A DNA stretch of 17,963 nucleotides from contig CAYUHJ010000122.1 in NCBI GenBank assembly GCA_964444365.1, forward strand, positions 1-17,963, in the 5' to 3' direction. The translations under genes and the position numbers were made by a program. This DNA comes from CAYUHJ01 sp964444365. Lineage in GTDB: Bacteria > Planctomycetota > Planctomycetia > Gemmatales > Gemmataceae. The notes under the pieces were generated by a model that saw only the letters and a list, made by a program, of their open reading frames with translations, was not told the DNA's origin and ran no database searches. Below, piece after piece: positions 12,047 to 17,963 of this stretch (the stretch's first letter is position 1; every line of letters starts with the position of its first letter).

Positions 12047-14554
12047 ATGCTGAGTCTCGCCGTCCTCCTTCTGGCCGCCGCCGACCCGGCCCCGCCGCCC
12101 CGGCCCGCGGCCGACGCCGGCGTCGCGATGTACGAGAAGGACGTCCGCCCGTTGCTGCAAGAGCACTGTCTGAAGTGCCACGGCCAGGACCCCAAGAAGG
12201 TCCGCGGCGGGCTGAACCTGACGACCCGCAAGGCCGCCCTCGCCGGGGGGGACACCGGGCCGGTGTTCGACCTGAAGAACCCGCGGGCCAGCCTCTTCCT
12301 GAAGGCGCTGCACTTCTCCGACGGCCTGGAGATGCCGCCGACCGGGAAGCTGCCCGCGAAGGACATCGCCACCTTCGAGAAGTGGGTCGCCGCCGGCGTG
12401 CCGATGACGGAGGCCGGGGACGACACCACCGCGCCCCCGCCCCCGGTTCAGGTCGCCGACAGGAACTACTGGGCGTACCAGCCCGTGAAGCGGCCGGCGG
12501 TGCCCGCGGTGAAGAACCCGGCCTGGGTGAAGACGCCCGTCGACGCCTTCGTTCTGGCGAAGCTGGAAGCGAAGGGCTTGAAGCCGAACGCGCCGGCGGA
12601 CAAGGTCGCGCTGGTCCGCCGGGCCTACTACGACCTGACGGGCCTGCCGCCGACGCCGGAACAGGTGGACGAATTCGTGAAGGACCCGTCCCCGTCCGCG
12701 TGGCCGCGGCTCGTCGACAAGCTGCTGGACAGCCCGCACTACGGCGAAAAGTGGGGCCGGCACTGGCTCGACGTGGTGCGGTACGCGGAGACCAACGGGT
12801 ACGAGCGGGACGGCGTCAAGCCGCACGCCTGGCGGTTCCGGGACTACGTCATCAAGAGCTTCAACGACGACAAGCCGTTCGACCGCTTCGCGAAGGAGCA
12901 GATCGGCGGGGACGAGTTGCCGGACCGGTCGGCGGAGACGATCGTCGCGTCCGGATTTTATCGGCTCGGCCTCTGGGACGACGAGCCCGCGGACCGTGAG
13001 CTCGCGCTGTACGACGGGTACGACGACCTCGTCACGGTGACGGGCCAGGGGTTCCTCGGGATGACGCTCAACTGCTGCCGGTGCCACGACCACAAGGGGG
13101 ACTTCTTCCCGCAGGCGGACTACTACCGGTTCGTCGCGCTGTTCCGGGACGTGCGGCCGTTCTCCTACGACACGGGTCCGCGGGGGTCGTCGTTCACCGA
13201 CATCACCCCGCCGGACCGGCAGAAACTGAACCTCGCGGAAAAGGCCCGCCGGGACGCGCGGATCGCGGCCCTGGCGAAGCAGCAGACCGAGATCGAGGAC
13301 GCCGCCATCGGTCGGCTCGGGGTGCTGGACCAGTGGGCCGCCGAGGGGCCGGACCGGGACCTCGTCGTCGACCGGCTGCGGACGGTGTACACGCGGGAAG
13401 AAACCGCCGCGCTGGAGAAGATCAGTCGGGAAAACAACCGCCTCCGGAAAGACCCGCTGCCGTTCCAGGACCTCGCCTTGTCGGTCGCCAACGGGCCGCC
13501 CGACCCGCCCAGGACCTACGTCCTCGTCCGCGGGAACCCCGGCTCCCCCGGCAAGGTCGAGATGAAGCCCGGGTTCCCCGAGGTGCTCGGCTTCCCGGAC
13601 CCGGTGATCCCGAAGCCCGCGAAGGGCGCGACCTCGAGCGGCCGCCGGCTCGCCCTCGCGAACTGGATCGCCGACCCCGCCAACCCGCTCCCGGCCCGCG
13701 TCTTCGCGAACCGCCTCTGGGGTTGGCACTTCGGCCGGGCGATCGTCCCCACCCCGAACGACTTCGGCAAGCTCGGGGAGAAGCCGACCCACCCCGAACT
13801 GCTCGACTGGCTCGCCGCCGAGTTCGTGACCCCGACGTGGAACGCGACCGAGAAGCCGACCGTGCCGTGGTCCGTTAAGCGGATGCACCGCCTGCTCATG
13901 CTGTCGAGCACGTACCAGCTGTCGTCGGCCGGGGACGAAGCGAAGCTCACCGCGGACCCCGCGAACCTGCTCCGGTGGCGGTTCGACATGCGGCGGCTCA
14001 CGGCGGAAGAGGTCCGCGACTCGATCCTGATGACGAGCGGCGGGCTCGACGCGAAGCCGTTCGGCCCGAGCGTGTTCCCCAAGATTCCCCGGGAAGTGCT
14101 CGCCGGTCAGTCCCGGCCGGGCGAGGGGTGGCACTACGACCCCCGCAACCCCGCGGCCGGCAACCGCCGCAGCGTGTACGTCCACGTGAAGCGGTCGCTC
14201 CAGGTGCCGATCCTGGCGAACCACGACCAGGCCGACACCGATTCCAGTTGCCCGGTGCGGTACACGACGACCGTCCCGACGCAGGCCCTGGGCATGCTGA
14301 ACGGCGAGTTCACGAACGACCGCGCCGCCGCCCTCGCCGCCCGGCTGACGAAGGACTCCCCCGGCGACCTGCGGAAGCAGGTGACCCACGGCATCCGCCT
14401 GACCACCGGCCGCGTCCCGACGGCGGGCGAGGTGGCCAAGGACGCCGCGTTCGTGCAATCGCTGGGGAAGACGTTCGACCTGAGTGAATCCGCGGCCCTC
14501 ACCCGGTATGCCTTGTTGCTGCTGAACGCGAACGAGTTCGTGTATGTTGATTGA
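12047..14554 (+). CDS. Planctomycete cytochrome-c-like / DUF1549 / DUF1553 protein
   Basis: The 835-residue protein starts with a short hydrophobic signal-like segment. The planctomycete cytochrome-c domain (PSCyt1) follows at about 28-105, with the haem-binding CLKCH at 41-45 and a distal Met candidate in LEMPPTGKLP. DUF1549 (PSCyt2) occupies about 155-365: PVDAFVLAKLEAKGL, RAYYDLTGLPPTPEQVDEFV, HYGEKWGRHWLDVVRYAETN. It carries a second CxxCH, Cys343-Cys346-His347, in LNCCRCHDHKG. After a charged linker (about 395-440), DUF1553 (PSD1) spans about 530-800 with ALANWIADPANPLPARVFAN, the NRLWGWHFGR block and VPTQALGMLNGEF. The family is exported and widespread in planctomycetes, commonly beside a DUF1501 gene; a redox or polysaccharide role has been suggested but not settled. 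At 835 residues it is somewhat compact, with no large insert between DUF1549 and DUF1553. Here 773 bases lie between this gene and its DUF1501 partner. Confidence 0.93.
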   Translation: MLSLAVLLLAAADPAPPPRPAADAGVAMYEKDVRPLLQEHCLKCHGQDPKKVRGGLNLTTRKAALAGGDTGPVFDLKNPRASLFLKALHFSDGLEMPPTGKLPAKDIATFEKWVAAGVPMTEAGDDTTAPPPPVQVADRNYWAYQPVKRPAVPAVKNPAWVKTPVDAFVLAKLEAKGLKPNAPADKVALVRRAYYDLTGLPPTPEQVDEFVKDPSPSAWPRLVDKLLDSPHYGEKWGRHWLDVVRYAETNGYERDGVKPHAWRFRDYVIKSFNDDKPFDRFAKEQIGGDELPDRSAETIVASGFYRLGLWDDEPADRELALYDGYDDLVTVTGQGFLGMTLNCCRCHDHKGDFFPQADYYRFVALFRDVRPFSYDTGPRGSSFTDITPPDRQKLNLAEKARRDARIAALAKQQTEIEDAAIGRLGVLDQWAAEGPDRDLVVDRLRTVYTREETAALEKISRENNRLRKDPLPFQDLALSVANGPPDPPRTYVLVRGNPGSPGKVEMKPGFPEVLGFPDPVIPKPAKGATSSGRRLALANWIADPANPLPARVFANRLWGWHFGRAIVPTPNDFGKLGEKPTHPELLDWLAAEFVTPTWNATEKPTVPWSVKRMHRLLMLSSTYQLSSAGDEAKLTADPANLLRWRFDMRRLTAEEVRDSILMTSGGLDAKPFGPSVFPKIPREVLAGQSRPGEGWHYDPRNPAAGNRRSVYVHVKRSLQVPILANHDQADTDSSCPVRYTTTVPTQALGMLNGEFTNDRAAALAARLTKDSPGDLRKQVTHGIRLTTGRVPTAGEVAKDAAFVQSLGKTFDLSESAALTRYALLLLNANEFVYVD

Positions 14555-14575
14555 TGGCTGATCATCGAGTTCTGC

Positions 14576-14582
14576 GGGAGGA
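14576..14582 (+). promoter_or_regulatory. Strong Shine-Dalgarno site of the antitoxin-like gene
   Basis: GGGAGGA, six bases before the ATG at 14589, is one of the clearest ribosome binding sites in the window. It fixes the start of the antitoxin-like gene and lies in the 34-base gap after the DUF1553 stop. High antitoxin translation relative to the downstream toxin would be expected from it. Confidence 0.6.
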
Positions 14583-14588
14583 TGAGAA

Positions 14589-14888
14589 ATGACTGTTCCC
14601 GTGTGGATTGAGCAATCGAACGGAACCTTCACCGCAACAGTCTTGGGGGCTCCGGGATTGCGCGGAGTGGCGGACAGCCGCGACAAAGCGGTCGCCGCTT
14701 TGCGGGGTGAGGTTGAAATCCGGCTATCCGCGGGCGAATTGCTGATGATGCAAGTTGAACCCAAAGGTTTGCTCGCTCTCGCGGGCAAGTACGAGGACGA
14801 TCCGATCGGCCGCGAGATGTGGGATGAAATAGTCAAAGAGGCTTATCGCTACCGAGACGAACAGAAAGCTCTTGAGTTTCCAGAATGA
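14589..14888 (+). CDS. Probable antitoxin of a PIN-toxin pair, HicB-like N-terminus
   Basis: This 99-residue protein reads as a small alpha/beta domain in the first half, WIEQSNGTFTATVLGAPG then ADSRDKAVAALRGEVEIRLS (28-47), like the partial RNase-H fold of HicB-type antitoxins. A charged helical tail (about 70-99: DPIGREMWDEIVKEAYRYRD) could wrap the toxin. No DNA-binding domain is obvious. Its stop overlaps the next start by four bases (ATGA at 14885-14888), the coupling usual in toxin-antitoxin pairs. It follows the DUF1553 gene by 34 bases with a strong ribosome binding site. Base composition is lower in GC than the flanking genes (27 of 60 G+C at 14821-14880, against 40 of 60 at 16441-16500), suggesting acquisition. 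The antitoxin role is inferred mainly from the PIN partner. Confidence 0.72.
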   Translation: MTVPVWIEQSNGTFTATVLGAPGLRGVADSRDKAVAALRGEVEIRLSAGELLMMQVEPKGLLALAGKYEDDPIGREMWDEIVKEAYRYRDEQKALEFPE

Positions 14889-15304
14889 TTGCGTTCGACA
14901 CCGATGTCATCAGCGACTTGATCCACAACGTCCCAGCAGTCGTGGCGAAGTTCGCTATGGTGCCGGTTCCCGATCAGTTTTTGCCGATCGTGGTTGTCGA
15001 AGAAGTTCTCCGCGGTCGACTCGCGTCCGTGCGGCTTGCTCAGTCTGGCGCGGGAAAGGCGACTCTCGAAAAGGCCTACGCAGAGTTTGAGAAGACGCTG
15101 ATTGATTTGAAGGGATTTCAGGTGTTGCCGTACACCACCGCGGCGGATGGATTCGTGAGGACATGGCGAGCGATGAAGATCCGCATTGGAACTCAAGACC
15201 TCCGAATCGCTGCGATCGCGTTCGCCCACAACGCCAAACTCGTCACCCGCAACGCCCGCGATTACACTCTGGTCCCCGGCCTGAACCTGGAAGTCTGGAA
15301 CTGA
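14885..15304 (+). CDS. PIN-domain toxin, VapC-like ribonuclease
   Basis: The 139-residue product spans a full PIN domain. Acidic metal-binding candidates are Asp5 in MIAFDTDVISDLI, Glu39/Glu40 in VVVEEVLRGRL, Asp105 in GTQDLRIAAIAFAHNAKLVT and Asp126 in TRNARDYTLVPGLNLEVWN. The last two blocks are classic for VapC-type toxins, magnesium-dependent endoribonucleases acting on tRNA or rRNA. The start overlaps the antitoxin stop by four bases, so translation is coupled. GC content is low for this chromosome (27 of 60 G+C at 15061-15120). The DUF1501 gene begins 23 bases after the stop, so the cassette sits inside the transcription unit of the DUF1553/DUF1501 pair. All four acidic sites are present, so the toxin looks intact. 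Target RNA is unknown. Confidence 0.86.
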   Translation: MIAFDTDVISDLIHNVPAVVAKFAMVPVPDQFLPIVVVEEVLRGRLASVRLAQSGAGKATLEKAYAEFEKTLIDLKGFQVLPYTTAADGFVRTWRAMKIRIGTQDLRIAAIAFAHNAKLVTRNARDYTLVPGLNLEVWN

Positions 15305-15327
15305 CTCACCCCAACGGAGCACCTCCC

Positions 15328-16800
15328 ATGTCCACCCAGTTTTGCGGCCGCACGCGGCGGGAATTCCTCTGGCAAGCCGGGGCCGGGTTCGGCGGGCTCG
15401 GGCTGACCGGCCTGCTCGACCGCGACGGCTTCTTCGGCACGGCCGCCGCCTCGACCGAGGGCACCCGCACCCCGAGCAAGTTCGTCAACCCGATGGCCGC
15501 CAAGGAGCCGATGTTTCCGGCCAAGGCGAAGGCCGTCATCTTCATCTTCTGCTACGGCGGCCCGAGCCACATTGAAACATTCGACTACAAGCCCGAGATG
15601 TACGCCATGGACGGCATGACGAAGCAAGTGAAAACCCAGGGCCGGGGGGGCACCAAGAACGAGGGCCGCATCGTCGGCCCGAAGTGGCAGTTCAAGCAGT
15701 ACGGGAAGTGCGGGAAGTACGTGTCGGACCTGTTCCCGCACGTCGGGCAGCGGGTCGACGACATCGCGTTCATCCACAGCATGTACGCCGAGTCGCCGAT
15801 CCACGGGTCCGCGATGTTGATGATGAACAGCGGCCGGCTGCTCAGCGGCAACCCGTGCCTCGGGTCGTGGGTGACCTACGGGCTCGGCAGCGAGAACGAG
15901 AACCTGCCGGGGTTCGTCGTCATGCTGGACAAGTCCGGCGGGCCGATCTCCGGGGCGAAGAACTGGTCCAGCGGGTACATGCCGGCCGCGTACCAGGGCG
16001 TCGTCGTCCGGGCGGACAAGACCCCGATCCACGACCTGGCACTGCCCGAGGGTACGACCCGCGGGCAGCAGAGGGCGATGCTCGACCGGCTCAAGGAGAA
16101 GAACGAGGAACACCTCGCGGCCCGGGCCGACAACACGGAACTGACGGCCCGCATCGCGTCCTACGAACTCGCGTTCAAGATGCAGCAGCACGCCCCGGAA
16201 GCGGTCGACTTCACGAGGGAAACGAAGCAAACGCTCGAACTGTACGGGATCGAGGGGCCGACCAAGGAACGGACCGCGGACTTCGGCCGCAAGTGCCTGC
16301 TCGCCCGCCGGCTCGTCGAGCGGGGGGTGCGGTTCGTCCAGATCTACTCCGGCGGCGCGCACAACGACGAGAACTGGGACGCCCACACGGACATGGTGAA
16401 GAACCACACCAAGCACGCGGGCGACACGGACCTGCCGGTCGCCGGGCTGCTCGCGGACCTGAAGCAGAGCGGGTTGCTGGACTCGACCATCGTCATCTGG
16501 GGCGGCGAGTTCGGCCGGCAGCCGACCGCCGAGTACGCGAAGGGGACGGGCCGCGACCACAACGCCGCCGGGTTCACCATGTGGATGGCCGGCGGCGGCA
16601 TCAAGGGGGGCGTGAGCGTCGGCGAGACGGACGAACTCGGGTCCCGGGCCGAGACGGACCGGTGCCACGTCAAGAACCTGCACGCCACCGTGCTGCACCA
16701 GATGGGGCTCGACCCGAACAACCTCTCCTACTTCTACGGCGGGCTCCACCAGAAACTCGTCGGCGTCGAGGGGGCGGACCCGATCAAGCAGATCATCTGA
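15328..16800 (+). CDS. DUF1501 family Tat-exported protein
   Basis: The 490-residue protein begins with a twin-arginine signal, TRREFLWQAGAGFGGLGLTG (from residue 9), so it is exported folded. The body matches DUF1501, a family distantly related to sulfatases and alkaline phosphatases: IFCYGGPSHIETFDYKPEM (72-90), NLPGFVVMLDKSGGP, ARRLVERGVRFVQIYSGG and IVIWGGEFGRQPTAEYAKG. The closing segment is GRDHNAAGFTMWMAGGGIKG. Candidate metal or catalytic residues are His76 in GGPSH, Glu in WGGEFGR and His in GRDH. DUF1501 genes typically sit next to DUF1549/DUF1553 genes, and here the partner lies upstream, separated by the toxin-antitoxin-like cassette. GGAG at 15316-15319 gives a ribosome binding site 8 bases before the ATG. 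A longer in-frame start at 15163 lies inside the toxin gene and is rejected. The strong hairpin at 16822 probably ends the transcript. Confidence 0.94.
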   Translation: MSTQFCGRTRREFLWQAGAGFGGLGLTGLLDRDGFFGTAAASTEGTRTPSKFVNPMAAKEPMFPAKAKAVIFIFCYGGPSHIETFDYKPEMYAMDGMTKQVKTQGRGGTKNEGRIVGPKWQFKQYGKCGKYVSDLFPHVGQRVDDIAFIHSMYAESPIHGSAMLMMNSGRLLSGNPCLGSWVTYGLGSENENLPGFVVMLDKSGGPISGAKNWSSGYMPAAYQGVVVRADKTPIHDLALPEGTTRGQQRAMLDRLKEKNEEHLAARADNTELTARIASYELAFKMQQHAPEAVDFTRETKQTLELYGIEGPTKERTADFGRKCLLARRLVERGVRFVQIYSGGAHNDENWDAHTDMVKNHTKHAGDTDLPVAGLLADLKQSGLLDSTIVIWGGEFGRQPTAEYAKGTGRDHNAAGFTMWMAGGGIKGGVSVGETDELGSRAETDRCHVKNLHATVLHQMGLDPNNLSYFYGGLHQKLVGVEGADPIKQII

Positions 16801-16821
16801 CCGCGATCAAGACGGGGAGCC

Positions 16822-16847
16822 ACGCCGGGGGCGGACACCCCCGGCGT
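16822..16847 (+). terminator. Perfect 10-base GC hairpin after the DUF1501 gene
   Basis: ACGCCGGGGG (16822-16831) pairs perfectly with CCCCCGGCGT (16838-16847) across the loop CGGACA, 22 bases after the DUF1501 stop. The stem is very stable, but only a short CGTTCG follows instead of a T-tract, so it is a likely non-canonical terminator. Confidence 0.6.
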
Positions 16848-16970
16848 CGTTCGTGCGCCTCCGAAGTGTAACTTCACCCCCGCGGCGTGTTGGTCCCCGT
16901 CCGCCCCTTCGTCTTCTCGCCGTCAGGCGACCGCTCGACACACCCCGCCGACCAAAACCGGAGAACAGCG

Positions 16971-17963
16971 ATGCCCATTCGCAAGTGGCTCGCGGCCTCG
17001 CTGGCCGCGACGGGCACCTTCGTTACCGCCCCCGCGTTCGCGGCCGACCCCGCGGCGAACCCCCTCCGCGCCGTCATCGAATTCCAGTCGTTCCGCGCGA
17101 CCCCCGACGACGCGGCGCGGGACCGGGTCGAAGCGTGGCTGAAGGCCGCGGGGAAGCTCGACGCGGCCGCGGTCGGCGCGGTGTGGGCCGGCGGGCGGAC
17201 CGTCGAGGACCGCACCGTCGCCGCGATCGCGCTCGGTTTGCCGGCCGCCGCCGACGCCCTGGCTGCCGCCAAGAGGCCCGGCGTCCCCGCCCCCGGCACC
17301 TTCCCCGCCGCCCTCAAGGACGAGACGCTCGACCCCTTCGTGCGGGCGAACGTGGCGGCGGCTTACGCGAAGGCACTCGTCGGCAAGCGGGCCTACGAGG
17401 ACGCCCTCGCGGCGATCGACGGCGTCCAGCCGGAGCACCTCGTCGACCCCGCGGGGTTCTACTTTCACAAGGCGGTCGCCGAACACGCCACCCTGAACCG
17501 GCCCGCCGCGCTCCTGTCCCTGACCACCCTGCTCGACGACGTGGCGAACGTGCCGGACCGGTACGTCACCGTCGCCACGCTGATGTACTTCGACGTGCAA
17601 AGCTGGTCCGGGGACGAGAAGAATCTGAAGCACATCGGCCGATTGATGGACGTCAGCAGCCGGCGGCTCGACCTGGCGCGGGCGGACGACGAGACGAAGG
17701 CGGTGCAGAAGAAGATCCTGTACCGGCTGAACGAACTCATCAAGCAAATGGAGAACGACGAGAAGCGGCCGGAGCCGCGGAAGCGTCCGAAGCCGCCGCG
17801 GGACCCCAAAGAGCCGCCGGAACCGAAGGAGCCGCCGGTGCCCTACCCGTCGCCGCCGGGTCCGCCGATGAAGCCGGAGCCGCTGCCGCCGGAACCGCCG
17901 CTGCCCCCGCAGCCGCCGACGGACCCCGAGCCGATGGCGCCGGACCCGCCCGGCCCGCCGCAA
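16971..17963 (+). CDS. Secreted alpha-helical protein with proline-rich tail (3' end cut by window)
   Basis: A frame beginning ATG at 16971 stays open for 331 codons to the last base, so the gene is incomplete. It begins with a Sec-type signal, MPIRKWLAASLAATGTFVTA then PAFA, with an AxA cleavage site after residue 24. The mature part (about 30-262) is alanine-rich and helical, possibly TPR-like, with AAYAKALVGKRAYEDALAAI and a final helix VQKKILYRLNELIKQMEND, a block I associate with planctomycete exported proteins of unknown function. From Lys265 onward the chain is strikingly proline-rich (34 Pro of the last 67 residues), with repeats such as PKEPPEPKEPP. It would be extended, and could span the cell wall or bind partners. 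GGAGA lies upstream of the ATG. No enzymatic motif is seen, and function is unknown. The opposite-strand frames here are shadows. Confidence 0.8.
   Translation, partial: MPIRKWLAASLAATGTFVTAPAFAADPAANPLRAVIEFQSFRATPDDAARDRVEAWLKAAGKLDAAAVGAVWAGGRTVEDRTVAAIALGLPAAADALAAAKRPGVPAPGTFPAALKDETLDPFVRANVAAAYAKALVGKRAYEDALAAIDGVQPEHLVDPAGFYFHKAVAEHATLNRPAALLSLTTLLDDVANVPDRYVTVATLMYFDVQSWSGDEKNLKHIGRLMDVSSRRLDLARADDETKAVQKKILYRLNELIKQMENDEKRPEPRKRPKPPRDPKEPPEPKEPPVPYPSPPGPPMKPEPLPPEPPLPPQPPTDPEPMAPDPPGPPQ

Noticed and set aside
7824..12053. Open frame of 1409 codons on the + strand, out of frame with the protease
   Set aside because: It is an Arg/Pro/Gly-rich shadow of the protease gene that also runs through the terminator at 11879-11908.
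11558..14836. Open frame of 1092 codons on the - strand
   Set aside because: It is antisense to the DUF1549/DUF1553 gene and crosses several gene boundaries. The translation is low complexity without domains.
14589..15304. Classic HicAB module
   Set aside because: The N-terminal half of the first protein is HicB-like, but the partner has PIN-domain acidic residues and is not a small HicA-type double-stranded RNA-binding protein.
15163..15327. Longer start for the DUF1501 protein
   Set aside because: It would overlap most of the PIN gene and put 55 residues ahead of the twin-arginine signal. The start at 15328 has a ribosome binding site and places the signal correctly.
1..17963. CRISPR array, tRNA, rRNA, integrase or transposase
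   Set aside because: Reading both strands I found no regularly spaced direct repeats, no tRNA-like cloverleaf with conserved loops, no rRNA segments and no recombinase motifs.

Overview
The window looks like a stretch of chromosome from a high-GC planctomycete, most likely of the Gemmata type (Gemmataceae). The grounds are family content, not a database match. It carries a DUF1559 prepilin-like secreted protein, the planctomycete cytochrome-c/DUF1549/DUF1553 protein with its DUF1501 Tat-exported partner, and an ECF sigma factor next to a membrane Ser/Thr kinase that has a leucine-rich-repeat-like C-terminus. It also carries a giant secreted protein that starts with the planctomycete-type LExRxxPS motif. 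All twelve genes I accept lie on the + strand. Most of the DNA is very GC-rich, which creates many long spurious open frames on both strands.

Layout. 17-694: SRAP/YedK-type abasic-site DNA-protein crosslink protein. 699-807: GC-rich inverted repeat. 833-2020: polytopic membrane protein of unknown function. 2157-3293: zinc-ribbon plus HExxH metallopeptidase. 3294-3662: non-coding, with a second palindromic repeat element. 3663-4658 and 4684-5073: DUF1559 protein and a small lipoprotein with a carboxypeptidase-regulatory-like fold, a likely two-gene operon. 5149-5712 and 5729-7753: ECF sigma factor and Ser/Thr kinase, 16 bp apart. 7840-11826: 1328-residue secreted metzincin-like protease with Ig/cadherin-like, FN3 and FG-GAP domains. 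11879-11908: intrinsic-terminator-like hairpin. 12047-14554 and 15328-16800: cytochrome-c/DUF1549/DUF1553 and DUF1501 pair. Between these two sits a lower-GC toxin-antitoxin-like cassette (14589-14888 antitoxin-like, 14885-15304 PIN toxin). 16822-16847: strong GC hairpin. 16971 to the window edge: secreted protein with a very proline-rich tail, incomplete at its 3' end.

How the parts may work together. The sigma factor and kinase probably form a planctomycete signalling pair. The kinase starts with a zinc-binding anti-sigma-like HxxxCxxC motif (residues 32-39), then has a cytosolic kinase domain, one membrane span and a putative outward-facing LRR-like sensor. The adjacent giant protease is a candidate target, but only by proximity. 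The DUF1549/DUF1553 and DUF1501 proteins are a recurrent exported pair of unresolved biochemical role. The toxin-antitoxin-like cassette appears to have been inserted within that operon without breaking either gene.

Most interesting signals: the cassette inside the DUF1553/DUF1501 pair, the kinase with its fused anti-sigma-like zinc motif beside a composite secreted protease that has an N-terminal Cys cluster, and the family of CCCCTCTCCCC palindromes in the intergenic gaps. I see no CRISPR array, tRNA, rRNA, integrase or transposase.
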